DNA of 64,000 nucleotides, from positions 62,001-126,000 of the forward strand of contig CAYSOF010000005.1 in the NCBI GenBank assembly GCA_964432595.1, written 5' to 3'. The position numbers and the translations under genes are program-made. This DNA comes from DASYLJ01 sp964432595. GTDB taxonomy: Bacteria; Desulfobacterota; Binatia; DP-6. Of this stretch, positions 17,358 through 24,485 are shown in pieces; the stretch's first letter is position 1, and each line of letters begins with the position of its first letter. Under the pieces are notes generated by a model. It saw only the letters and a program-made list of their open reading frames with translations, made no database searches and was not told the DNA's origin.

Positions 17358-17888
17358 ATGGCGCGCTTCACGAAGGCCGAGCTCGACGACGCGTTCGTCC
17401 GTTACTGGCGCACCGGCGCGGTCGGCGAGGACTGGAACGCATGGGTCGACCTGTTCACCGACGATTGTGCGTACGTCGAGCACTTCTACGGCACGATGCG
17501 CGGCCGTGCGACGATCCGCGCCTGGATCGTCCCGGTGATGGAGAAGTACCGGGAGATCTACACCGTCTACGAGTGGCACACGGTCGATCCCGACAGCGGG
17601 CGCGTGATCTTCCGCATGCAGAACCGCCGCGACCATCCCGGCGGCGGGGCGCCGATCGACTTCCCCGGCGTGACGATCCTGCAGTACGCGGGCGACGGGA
17701 AGTGGAGCAGCGAGGAGGACTACTACGCCATCAAGCCGCGCGAGGTGGCGATGGCCGCATACGCCGAGGCCTGCGCGACGCACGACCCGGCCCACCCGCA
17801 GAAGGGCACGCGCGGCAACTGGGGCGACGGTCCGGCGTGGACGCGCGGCGGTCCGTCGTACGCGGAGCGGCCGGCTCCGCCCCGCTGA
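17358..17888 (+). CDS. SnoaL/NTF2-like protein
   Basis: A 176-residue cytosolic protein with an NTF2-like cone-shaped fold pattern: an N-terminal helix with WNAWVDLFTDDCAYVEHFYG, RGRATIRAWI, then strands through VIFRMQNRRD and VTILQYAG. This is the nuclear-transport-factor-2 / SnoaL polyketide-cyclase-like superfamily, whose members isomerise, dehydrate or simply bind small hydrophobic ligands. The C-terminal 40 residues are an extended Gly/Pro/Arg-rich tail. A GGGGAGG stretch precedes ATG 17358. It lies 14 bases after the acyl-CoA dehydrogenase, which suggests a role in the same acyl or sterol-like degradation pathway, but that is only inference. It converges with the Ddn-like gene one base beyond its stop. 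Confidence 0.8.
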   Translation: MARFTKAELDDAFVRYWRTGAVGEDWNAWVDLFTDDCAYVEHFYGTMRGRATIRAWIVPVMEKYREIYTVYEWHTVDPDSGRVIFRMQNRRDHPGGGAPIDFPGVTILQYAGDGKWSSEEDYYAIKPREVAMAAYAEACATHDPAHPQKGTRGNWGDGPAWTRGGPSYAERPAPPR

Positions 17889-17889
17889 C

Positions 17890-18357
17890 TCACGCCGCCG
17901 GCTCGACGCGGACCACGATCGAGCGCGTGACCTCGCGCCGCAGGTCCCCCTCGAGCGGGCGGTTGCGGTCCGACCGGATGGCATACAAGAGCGCGCCGGT
18001 CCCCGGGTTGCGCGTGACGAAACGCCGGAGGCCGTCGAGCGCCTCGTCCGACGACGCCGGCAGCACGCGGGCCTGCGCCGCCGTCGCACGCCCACGCAGC
18101 ACGAGCCGCACCGGCGCGCCGCCGCGCACGTTGCGCCACCAGCCGCTGCCCTCCGGACGCGTGCAGCAGTAGACGACGTCGCCGTCGCCCGGCACGTAGC
18201 TGAGCGGCAGCACGTAGCGCCGGCCGCTGCGCCGTCCCGCCACGTCGAAGATGAGGATGTCCCGGCTCAGCATCGCGTGCAGCGGCGACCGCAGGATGCG
18301 CACGATGAGCGGTTTCAGGCGACGCAGGATCCGGACACGCAACGGGATGTGACTCAT
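17890..18357 (-). CDS. Deazaflavin (F420)-dependent nitroreductase family protein
   Basis: A 155-residue split-barrel protein. The diagnostic stretch is FDVAGRRSGRRYVLPLSY, followed by WWRNVRGGAPVRL and a C-terminal RNPGTGALLYAIR, matching Ddn/F420H2-dependent quinone or nitro reductases. It likely uses F420H2 to reduce a quinone-like or nitroaromatic substrate and may be peripherally membrane-bound through the basic, hydrophobic N terminus (LRVRILRRLKPLIVRIL). The start is supported by an AGGAGG ribosome-binding site 5 bases before ATG 18357. It is divergent from the LysR regulator (80 bases apart), the classic arrangement in which the LysR protein controls its neighbour. Confidence 0.8.
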   Translation of the reverse strand: MSHIPLRVRILRRLKPLIVRILRSPLHAMLSRDILIFDVAGRRSGRRYVLPLSYVPGDGDVVYCCTRPEGSGWWRNVRGGAPVRLVLRGRATAAQARVLPASSDEALDGLRRFVTRNPGTGALLYAIRSDRNRPLEGDLRREVTRSIVVRVEPAA

Positions 18358-18438
18358 GCGCCTCCTCTTACCGGGAGACGGTCGGTTCACGATACGCCGT
18401 CGATGGACAAACATCTGTGATCCTGGTTCCACGATCCC

Positions 18439-19341
18439 ATGGAGCCCATCGCCGGCATCTGGACCTTCGTGCGCACGGTCGAAGCGGGGAGCCTGTCCGG
18501 TGCCGCCCGTCGCCTCGGCCGCACGCCGTCGAGCGTCAGCAAGAGCCTGCGCCGTCTCGAGGACCGGCTCGGCGCCCGCCTCCTCCACCGCACCACGCGC
18601 CGCATGCAGCCCACGCAGGCGGGCCTCGATCTCTACGGACGCTGCCGGCCGCTCTTCGACGCGTTCGCCGAGGCGGAGGACCGCGTGCGCGAGCGACGAA
18701 CCGCCCTCGACGGCGTGCTCCGCCTCACGGCGACGCCGGCCCTCGGCCGCGCGCTCCTCGCGCCCGCGCTGATCGCCTTCGCGCGCGAGCATCCCGCGGT
18801 CGCGTTCGACCTCCAGCTCACCGGCCATCGGCTCGATCTCGTCGAAGCCAACGTCGACGTGGCGGTCCGCGAAGGGCGGCTCGCCGACTCGCGGATGGTC
18901 GCCATCCGGCTCGGCGACGCCGCGAGCGTCCTGTGCGCGGCGCCGGAGCATCTCGCGCGCGTCCCCGCGCCGCGTCGGCCTGCCGACCTCGCACGGCATC
19001 CGCTGCTGCTGCCGTCGGGCGTACCGGAGCGCGCGCTGCGCCGGCTGCCGGCGGCGCGCTTCGCCGTCAACGACCTCTACACGCTCGCCGACCTCGCACG
19101 CGCCGGCTGCGGGATTGCCGCGCTGCCCGCCTACGTCGTCGCCGACGACCTCGTGGCGGGCCGGCTCGTCCGCGTGCTCCCGCGCATGCCGCTGCCCTCG
19201 ACGCCGATCACGGCCGTGACGCTCGGACGGCAGCACCAGCCGCGACGGACGCGGGTGTTCCTCGACTTCCTGAGGGTGTGGTTTCGCGATGCGCAGAACC
19301 AGCTGCGCGGCACCGGCACCGCGTCGCGCACCCGCACGTAG
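18439..19341 (+). CDS. LysR-family transcriptional regulator
   Basis: A 300-residue regulator of the usual LysR length. The N-terminal winged helix-turn-helix (residues about 5-62) has FVRTVEAGSLSGAARRLG and SVSKSLRRLEDRLGARLLHRTTR; the type 2 periplasmic-binding-like effector domain runs from about residue 90 to 295. The AgR/GcvA-like composition DVAVREGRLADSRMVAIRLG is typical of the DsdC/CrgA-type branch that controls oxidoreductases. It is divergent from the F420-type reductase gene, so autoregulation and control of that gene is the expected role. A perfect 8-bp stem-loop lies 25 bases after its stop. Confidence 0.9.
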   Translation: MEPIAGIWTFVRTVEAGSLSGAARRLGRTPSSVSKSLRRLEDRLGARLLHRTTRRMQPTQAGLDLYGRCRPLFDAFAEAEDRVRERRTALDGVLRLTATPALGRALLAPALIAFAREHPAVAFDLQLTGHRLDLVEANVDVAVREGRLADSRMVAIRLGDAASVLCAAPEHLARVPAPRRPADLARHPLLLPSGVPERALRRLPAARFAVNDLYTLADLARAGCGIAALPAYVVADDLVAGRLVRVLPRMPLPSTPITAVTLGRQHQPRRTRVFLDFLRVWFRDAQNQLRGTGTASRTRT

Positions 19342-19366
19342 CGACGGGGCGCAGGCCAGACCGGGC

Positions 19367-19391
19367 CCCGCCACGGCACGAAAGTGGCGGG
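19367..19391 (+). terminator. Stem-loop after the LysR gene
   Basis: CCCGCCAC (19367-19374) pairs perfectly with GTGGCGGG (19384-19391) around a 9-base loop. There is no T-run after it. It is a plausible transcription terminator or mRNA-stabilising hairpin. The rest of the 277-base gap to 19619 holds nothing recognisable. Confidence 0.45.
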
Positions 19392-19618
19392 CGCGGCATC
19401 CGCTCGTCGCTCGCGCGCGTCACGACGCCGTCCGCCGCGCCGCGCAGCCGGCATGCCGTTCGCCGGACAGTGGGTAGAAAGACGTCAGGTCGCGAATGAC
19501 CCCGCCGGCTCCCGACGTGGCAGGGCGTCCCACAACGCGCGTGTTCGTCGATGACGGCCCGGAATGCCCCGGCACGCCACTCACAAAACCGGTACGGCAC
19601 ATGCTGGCGTGACCCCGC

Positions 19619-20077
19619 ATGCACGCCGGAAAGAGCGCCATGTCGTTCCATGGCCCTGACGATGCCGGCGACGCGCCGATCGACGACGCCGCGTGGAGCG
19701 TGCCGTGGGTCTGGAGCGTGCTGCGCTACGAGACCAGGCCCGAGTCGCGCGTCCTGTTCCGTTCCGTGTCGATGTCGCCGGCGTCGATCCAACGCATCAT
19801 GGACGACGCGACGAGCGGCGGCGCCGGGACACAGCTCGACGTGACGCTCTGGGACGCGCCGGAGCCGCTGGCCGACGCCACGACGCGCCGGCTCGGCCGG
19901 CTCCGCGGGCTCGGCGTCGACGTCCACGTGTTCCACGGCCTCTCGGACGACGCGCACGGCATCAGCGTCGTCGCTCGCGAGGACCAGACGACCGAAGGAG
20001 GCTCGAGAGACCATGCAGCGAAAGGACACGACGGAGACGCGGCAGTGGTTCGAACGGTTCGGGACGGCGGTGCGTGA
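19619..20077 (+). CDS. Hypothetical protein upstream of the XRE/HDOD pair
   Basis: A 152-residue protein with no recognised family. Codon use is like the neighbours up to about 19985, and the central part reads as a compact alpha/beta unit (SVLRYETRPESRVLFRSVS; RLGRLRGLGVDVHVFHG). A second ATG at 19640 is also possible. The last 30 or so residues are polar and low-complexity and overlap the next gene by 65 bases, including that gene's ribosome-binding site, so the natural end may have been lost or the overlap may couple translation. Probably cytosolic; no signal peptide or membrane segment. Function unknown. Confidence 0.5.
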   Translation: MHAGKSAMSFHGPDDAGDAPIDDAAWSVPWVWSVLRYETRPESRVLFRSVSMSPASIQRIMDDATSGGAGTQLDVTLWDAPEPLADATTRRLGRLRGLGVDVHVFHGLSDDAHGISVVAREDQTTEGGSRDHAAKGHDGDAAVVRTVRDGGA

Positions 20078-20465
20078 CGCCCGCGTCCTGCTCGGCATGA
20101 CGCAACACGAGCTGGCGTCTCTGGCCACCGTGAGCCAGGCGTCGATCAGCCGGCTCGAACGGGACCCGGGATCCTGGACGCCGCTCAACACGATCGAGCG
20201 CGTTCGCGCGGCGTTGCGGCGCACGCTGCGGCCCGAGGAGCGCGGCCATCTGCGGCCGGACCTCCGCGAGGCCCTCTTCGGCGATGGCGCCGCGATGAAT
20301 GCCGGCGCGACGGCACCGCTCCCGCTCGTGGCGGACACGCTGCTCGACGCCCTCGCCCGCATCGCCCTCCGTGTGGACGGGCGCCATCGGCCGGCCTTCC
20401 TCCAGGTCGTCGAGGCCGCGGCCGACGCCATGGAGCGTCCGGCGCTCGGACGTCGCGCGTCATGA
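20013..20465 (+). CDS. XRE-type helix-turn-helix regulator
   Basis: A 150-residue protein with an N-terminal Cro/C1-type helix-turn-helix at residues about 15-70 (LGMTQHELASLATVSQASISRLERD). Residues 90-150 form a helical region with no known domain. ATG 20013 is supported by GAAGGAGG about 10 bases upstream. Its stop overlaps the start of the HDOD gene (ATGA), so the regulator and the HDOD protein are translationally coupled. Target genes cannot be inferred. Confidence 0.78.
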   Translation: MQRKDTTETRQWFERFGTAVRDARVLLGMTQHELASLATVSQASISRLERDPGSWTPLNTIERVRAALRRTLRPEERGHLRPDLREALFGDGAAMNAGATAPLPLVADTLLDALARIALRVDGRHRPAFLQVVEAAADAMERPALGRRAS

Positions 20466-21763
20466 AGGCCGATCACGCAGCCGAGGCCGTCGCGACGGGC
20501 CTCGCGCACGACGCGAATCGGTCCCCCGCGGCGCTGCACGAGGCGCTGGCCATCGTCCCGCAGGCGGCCGCAATGCTGGTCGGCGCCGACCGCGCGGCGC
20601 TGCTGATCCATCACGCCGAACGCTGGGTGCTGGTGAGCTCGTTCGGCGACGTGCCCTTCCGCGTCGGGCTGCGCAGCCACGGGCTGCCGGACGCGCTCGT
20701 CCGATCCACGAGCGCGAGCGCGATCCAGACCATGCGTCGCGGCGACCGCCAGCTCGGATTGATCTGGGTCGGCCGCGCCGGGGACGCGTTCCCACACGAT
20801 TCATTGCGGACGCTGGAGCGTCTCGGCGAGCTCGCCGTCCTCGCGCTGCAGCCGTCGCCGGCCGGGCCGCCCGCCACGGACCGGGCACCGTCGACGTCCC
20901 CGCGCACGCCCCGTGACGACGCCGCGCCGATGCTGCGGATGGACGGAACGGACCTCGTCGTACCCGCGTTCCCGCCGATGCTGTCGCGGATCGTCGGCCT
21001 GTCCGAGGACGAGGACACGACGCCGACGGACCTGCTCACCGCGGTGAGCGCGGATCCGGTGCTGGCGGCGCAGGCGATGCAGGTGGCGAGCTCGCCGGCC
21101 CTCGCGCGCGCCACGCCCCCGCGCTCGATGAAGGAAGCGCTGATGGTCCTGGGGCTCCGCGGGGTGCGGAACCTCGCGATCGGACAGTTCGCACGGTCGC
21201 TCTTCGTCCGGTGGGACACCGTCGACCAGCTGCTCTGGGAGCATGGGCTCGGCACGGCGGTGGGCATGCATGTGCTGCTCGAACGCCGCGACCCGGCGGC
21301 GGCCGAGGACGGATACCTCTGCGGGCTGCTGCACAACCTCGGCGCGATCGTCCTGCACAACACCCACCCGGAACGCTACCGGCGCGTGATCGCGCGCGTC
21401 GTGGTCGGGCCGGACCCGTGGCCGGCCGTCGAGGAGGACGCGTTCGGCGTCCGCAGCGCGAGCCTGCTCCCGCGGCTCATCGAGGGATGGCACCTGCCCG
21501 CGCGCGTCGCGCGGCTCCTGCGAAGCCTCTCGCACCCGCCGGCGTCGGACGCCCTCGCGGGGGCGTTCGCCTGGGCTCGTCCGATCGGGCTCGCCGCCAG
21601 CCCCGCCTGGCGCCACGCGCTCGGCGAGCGCCCGGCGCCGGACTGGCTGGCGGCCGAGATCGAGGCGGGCCGCCTGACGGCCGGGCTGTCGCCGGACCGC
21701 GCCACGATGCTCGGCGCGGTGGTCGCCGCGCGCGGCGAGACGTTGCGGCGCCTGATCGCGTGA
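20462..21763 (+). CDS. GAF-like plus HDOD signalling protein
   Basis: A 433-residue cytosolic protein. Residues about 20-135 form a GAF-like module that senses a ligand or state. After a Pro/Ala/Thr linker, residues about 165-370 form an HDOD domain (an HD-GYP relative): SADPVLAAQAMQVASSPA, the helix with MKEALMVLGLRGVRNLAIGQ and the stretch GYLCGLLHNLGAIVLHNTHPE. The conserved HD pair is not evident at the expected position, as in many HDOD proteins, which usually act as non-enzymatic signalling adaptors in motility, stress or c-di-GMP networks. It overlaps the XRE gene by four bases and converges with the PNPOx gene, whose stop lies 9 bases away. Confidence 0.82.
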   Translation: MKADHAAEAVATGLAHDANRSPAALHEALAIVPQAAAMLVGADRAALLIHHAERWVLVSSFGDVPFRVGLRSHGLPDALVRSTSASAIQTMRRGDRQLGLIWVGRAGDAFPHDSLRTLERLGELAVLALQPSPAGPPATDRAPSTSPRTPRDDAAPMLRMDGTDLVVPAFPPMLSRIVGLSEDEDTTPTDLLTAVSADPVLAAQAMQVASSPALARATPPRSMKEALMVLGLRGVRNLAIGQFARSLFVRWDTVDQLLWEHGLGTAVGMHVLLERRDPAAAEDGYLCGLLHNLGAIVLHNTHPERYRRVIARVVVGPDPWPAVEEDAFGVRSASLLPRLIEGWHLPARVARLLRSLSHPPASDALAGAFAWARPIGLAASPAWRHALGERPAPDWLAAEIEAGRLTAGLSPDRATMLGAVVAARGETLRRLIA

Positions 21764-21772
21764 CCGACGCGC

Positions 21773-22309
21773 TCAGAACCAGGTGCGCGGCACGGGCAGC
21801 GCCTCGCGCACCCGCATGTAGAGGCGGAGCGCCGGCCCGACCAGACGATGGTTGTCGAAGCCGCGCACGCGCGTCGGCTCGAGCGTGATCAGGCTGAGCC
21901 CGTGCGCGCGGTTCTCCGCCGCCGTCATCTTCTCGTACTCGCGGCCGCCGACGCGGCCGAAGTAGTGCATCGCGAGCCAGCTCGTGATGCCGCCGTCGAG
22001 CGGCGCCTTCGCGATCGACACCGTCCCGTCGACGATGACCGCGCGATACGGCGGCATGTCGTCCTGGATCGTCAGGCACGCGCGGCCCTCGCGCGCCAAC
22101 GCCTTCGCCTTGGGTGACGTGCGCGACGTCACCATCAGGAAGCGGCCGTCGTCGTAGCGGTACCAGATCGGCGCCTGCGCCGGCGATCCGTCACGCTTCG
22201 TGTAGGACAGGACGGCGATCCGCGGCGCCGCCACGAAGGGCTCGAGGTCGCCGGGTGCGAAGGCCGGCTGCGGGGCCATCGCCTGGAACGGCAGATCGGT
22301 GAGTCTCAT
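21773..22309 (-). CDS. Pyridoxamine 5'-phosphate oxidase family protein (split-barrel flavoprotein)
   Basis: A 178-residue split-barrel protein. Visible family features are RIAVLSYTKRDGSPAQAPIWYRYDDGRFLMVT, SPKAKALAREGRACLTIQ and a C-terminal EPTRVRGFDN. These match the PNPOx-like/F420- or FMN-binding oxidoreductases rather than true PdxH. It likely binds a flavin-type cofactor and oxidises or reduces a small substrate in the cytosol. ATG 22309 overlaps the stop of the GNAT gene (ATGA), so it is the second gene of a two-gene operon driven by the divergent promoter at 22968-22996 and probably controlled by the adjacent TetR protein. Confidence 0.8.
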   Translation of the reverse strand: MRLTDLPFQAMAPQPAFAPGDLEPFVAAPRIAVLSYTKRDGSPAQAPIWYRYDDGRFLMVTSRTSPKAKALAREGRACLTIQDDMPPYRAVIVDGTVSIAKAPLDGGITSWLAMHYFGRVGGREYEKMTAAENRAHGLSLITLEPTRVRGFDNHRLVGPALRLYMRVREALPVPRTWF

Positions 22310-22959
22310 GCGTCGTCTCCTTCGAGGGGAATCGCCATGCGGAGCTCCATCGGGACGCCGTGCTCGCGACACGGCACCGGCGCGACCGTCTCCGCCATGG
22401 TCTCGAGGCCGCGGGCCCGGTAGAAGCCGACGGCCGGATTGTCCGACAGCACGTCGAGGTGCAACGTGCGGCAGCCGGCGCGCCGGCCACGCGCCATCGC
22501 GTTGGCGAGCAGCAGCGCGCCGACGCCGGTGCCCCGGACGTCGTCGCGGACGGCGAGCGCCAGCACGTAGTAGGCGTGATCGGGAACGTGCGGATTCAGG
22601 TAGCTCGCGCGATCCGCGCGGGCGAAGGCGGCCGCCAGCACGTCGGTCGCGACCAGCCCGCCGGCGACCACCTGCGCCGCCACGCCGCCGAGGTTGGCCT
22701 TCGTGCGGTAGTTGCGCGCGCCGTCGAAGCCGATCTCCACGCCGACGACGCGCCCGTCGCGCAGCGCGACCGTGGCTTCGGTATGGGCGAAGTAGGTGTC
22801 CGGCGTGGTCCACGACGTGCCGACGAACGCGTCGAACGTCGCGCGGCCCCCGAAGATGTACCCGTACGACCTCGGGCCCGTGGACCAGACGAGATCGGGA
22901 ATGCGTTCGCGATGGGCCGGCGTTCCCGGGCCGAGCGTGATGCCGTCGGGCGAGCTCAT
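22306..22959 (-). CDS. GNAT-family N-acetyltransferase
   Basis: A 217-residue protein with the GNAT acetyl-CoA-binding motif A, VRDDVRGTGVGALLLANAM (about residues 135-155), and the downstream DNPAVGFYRARGLETM motif B. The N-terminal third is longer than the minimal GNAT fold. It should transfer an acetyl group from acetyl-CoA to an amine or similar acceptor; the acceptor is unknown. ATG 22959 lies only about 9 bases from the predicted -10 (22968-22973), so the transcript appears nearly leaderless and there is no clear ribosome-binding site. First gene of an operon with the PNPOx-like protein, divergent from TetR. Confidence 0.82.
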   Translation of the reverse strand: MSSPDGITLGPGTPAHRERIPDLVWSTGPRSYGYIFGGRATFDAFVGTSWTTPDTYFAHTEATVALRDGRVVGVEIGFDGARNYRTKANLGGVAAQVVAGGLVATDVLAAAFARADRASYLNPHVPDHAYYVLALAVRDDVRGTGVGALLLANAMARGRRAGCRTLHLDVLSDNPAVGFYRARGLETMAETVAPVPCREHGVPMELRMAIPLEGDDA

Positions 22960-22967
22960 GGCCGGGC

Positions 22968-23007
22968 TGAATAGGTCTTTGACCTATTCAAGTCAATGAC
23001 CTATTCC
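22968..23007. promoter_or_regulatory. Divergent promoters with palindromic TetR-type operator
   Basis: A perfect 10-bp inverted repeat, TGAATAGGTC (22968-22977) and GACCTATTCA (22981-22990), has a 3-base spacer. A third half-site GACCTATTC lies at 22998-23006. On the + strand, TTGACC (22979-22984) and TATTCC (23002-23007) form a -35/-10 pair with 17-base spacing. On the - strand, TTGACT (22996-22991) and TATTCA (22973-22968) form another pair, also 17 bases apart. Both predicted transcript starts fall at or next to the start codons (23014 and 22959). This is the classical layout for TetR autorepression and control of the divergent operon; operator assignment is inference from symmetry and position. 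Confidence 0.7.
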
Positions 23008-23013
23008 AGACCC

Positions 23014-23571
23014 ATGGCCGCCCGCAAAGGCGATCGCCGACGCACCGAGATCCTCGGCGTCGCGCGCGCCCTCCTCGTCGACCACGGTTACGACCGCTTC
23101 GTGATGCGCGACGTGGCGAGCCGCGTCGGCGTGACGCTCGGCAACCTCCAGTACTACTTCGCGACGCGCGACGATCTGCTCGAGGCGGTGATCCGCGCGG
23201 AGTTCGACCGCAACCAGGCCGAGATCGCCGCGCTCTCGTCCGGCACCCGCCCGGCGAAGGAGAAGCTCGCCGCGATCGTCCGGCACCTGATCGACGTCTG
23301 GGCACGCGAGGGCGGCCGCGTCTACGTCGTGATGTCGCTCCTCGCCCTGCACCACCGCCGGTTCGCGGCGCTGCATCACGAGATCTACGGCGCGTTCTAC
23401 GACGGATTGCTGCCGGTGCTCCGCGCGCTGCGGCCGGCGGACACGACCGCCGAGCTGCGACGGGTCGCACGGCTGGTCACGACGCTGATCGATGGCGCGC
23501 TGGTGCAGGTTCCCGGCCGGACGTTCGTGGCCGACGCGGTCGCGACGGCGCTCCGGATCGCCACCGGCTGA
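23014..23571 (+). CDS. TetR-family transcriptional regulator
   Basis: A 185-residue repressor. The N-terminal helix-turn-helix (residues about 10-55) contains RRTEILGVARALLVDHGYDRFVMR and ASRVGVTLGNLQYYFATRDDLL, the standard TetR signature. The rest is the helical ligand-binding and dimerisation domain. ATG 23014 is chosen over ATG 22996, because the predicted -10 (23002-23007) lies between them and a transcript starting near 23014 would be leaderless. It is divergent from the GNAT-PNPOx operon across the palindrome at 22968-22990 and most likely represses both itself and that operon. The ligand is unknown. Its stop is directly followed by the convergent TPR-like gene. Confidence 0.88.
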   Translation: MAARKGDRRRTEILGVARALLVDHGYDRFVMRDVASRVGVTLGNLQYYFATRDDLLEAVIRAEFDRNQAEIAALSSGTRPAKEKLAAIVRHLIDVWAREGGRVYVVMSLLALHHRRFAALHHEIYGAFYDGLLPVLRALRPADTTAELRRVARLVTTLIDGALVQVPGRTFVADAVATALRIATG

Positions 23572-24111
23572 TCAGCAGCCGCCGAGCAGCGTCGCGGCCT
23601 CGTCGCGCCGGCCCTGCGCCTCGAGCGCCCGGGCCAGGTAGCCTGCCGCCTCGCAGTTCGACGGCGCGAGCGCCAGCGAACGTCGCAGCAGCGACTCCCC
23701 GGTGGCGGGGTCGCCGCCCAGCAGCCGCGGCAGCTCGAGCAGGAACGCTCCCCGCGCCGTCAGGATGTCGGCGTCGTCCGGCGCCAGCCGCTCCGCGTCC
23801 TCGATGATGCGCGCGAGCTCCTTCACGGCGGACAACGCCGACAGACCGATGCCGGCCTCCTGCGCCAGGCGGCCCTGGTTGCAGAACGCCGCGAGGTGGG
23901 CGCGGGCGTTTTGCGGATCGCTGGCGAGCGCCGCCTCGGCGAGCGACAGGCCCCGACGGAGTCGCGCCTGGCGCTCCTCGCCCGTCACCGACGCGGCCTG
24001 GCGACAGGCCTGGAGCGATTCGTCCGCGAGCGTGGTTCCCGACGCGGTCGCGCGCGCGGTCAGGAGGGCCAGCACGGCCAGGCCCAGCGTCGCAGCGATC
24101 GGCGTCTGCAT
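23572..24111 (-). CDS. Secreted TPR-like protein (paralogue of 35392-35955)
   Basis: A 179-residue protein with a signal peptide (MQTPIAATLGLAVLALLTARATAS) and a helical, TPR-like body: LRRGLSLAEAALASDPQNARAHLAAFC, then AERLAPDDADILTARGAFLLELP, and LLRRSLALAPSNCEAAGYLARAL. Paired Cys residues suggest a disulfide in the periplasm. It shares the AHxAAFC motif and the LPxLLGGDxxxGExLLRR block with the protein at 35392-35955, so the two are paralogues. TPR proteins mediate protein contacts; no partner is indicated. Convergent with TetR, directly adjacent. Confidence 0.75.
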   Translation of the reverse strand: MQTPIAATLGLAVLALLTARATASGTTLADESLQACRQAASVTGEERQARLRRGLSLAEAALASDPQNARAHLAAFCNQGRLAQEAGIGLSALSAVKELARIIEDAERLAPDDADILTARGAFLLELPRLLGGDPATGESLLRRSLALAPSNCEAAGYLARALEAQGRRDEAATLLGGC

Positions 24112-24155
24112 GTGGACTCTACGCCGGATCCCCCGGATCGGATGTCCGGACGCGG

Positions 24156-24485
24156 CTATCGGACCGGCCCTTCCGTGTCGGTTGGCTCGCGACGGCGCAT
24201 CAGGTCGACGGCCTCGTCCACGTCCTGGTCCTCCATGACCCATGCGAGCTCGTCCGCGGTCATGGTCTCGCGCACCTTCGTGCTGTTCGGGTCGCGTCCC
24301 GCGGCGACGGTCCGGACCGTGATGTCGCGGTCGGTGATGACCCCGACCAGCCGCTCCCCGTCACAGACGGGCAACGGCCCGAGCTCGAACGCTTCCATCT
24401 TCACTGCGGCGTGCTTGACGGTCTCGTCCGGACGAACCGTCTCGACCCCGCGGTGCATGACGTCCTTCACCTTCCGTGTCGCCAT
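24156..24485 (-). CDS. CBS-domain protein, truncated second repeat
   Basis: A 109-residue protein starting at ATG 24485, supported by a GGGAGGA ribosome-binding site. The first CBS motif is complete (VKDVMHRGVETVRPDETVKHAA through LPVCDGERLVGVITDRDI). The second begins normally (VRETMTADELAWVMEDQDVDEAVDLMRRRE) but ends there, where full-length relatives of about 140 residues continue with the RRLPVVD strand. No continuation is visible in other frames downstream. CBS pairs bind adenosyl ligands, so nucleotide binding by this shortened protein is doubtful. The 5' end lies inside the extended recQ frame, a 125-base overlap. Confidence 0.7.
   Translation of the reverse strand: MATRKVKDVMHRGVETVRPDETVKHAAVKMEAFELGPLPVCDGERLVGVITDRDITVRTVAAGRDPNSTKVRETMTADELAWVMEDQDVDEAVDLMRRREPTDTEGPVR

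Noticed and set aside
22996..22998. ATG 22996 as the TetR start
   Set aside because: It lies upstream of the predicted -10 and inside the operator; ATG 23014 fits the conserved N terminus better.
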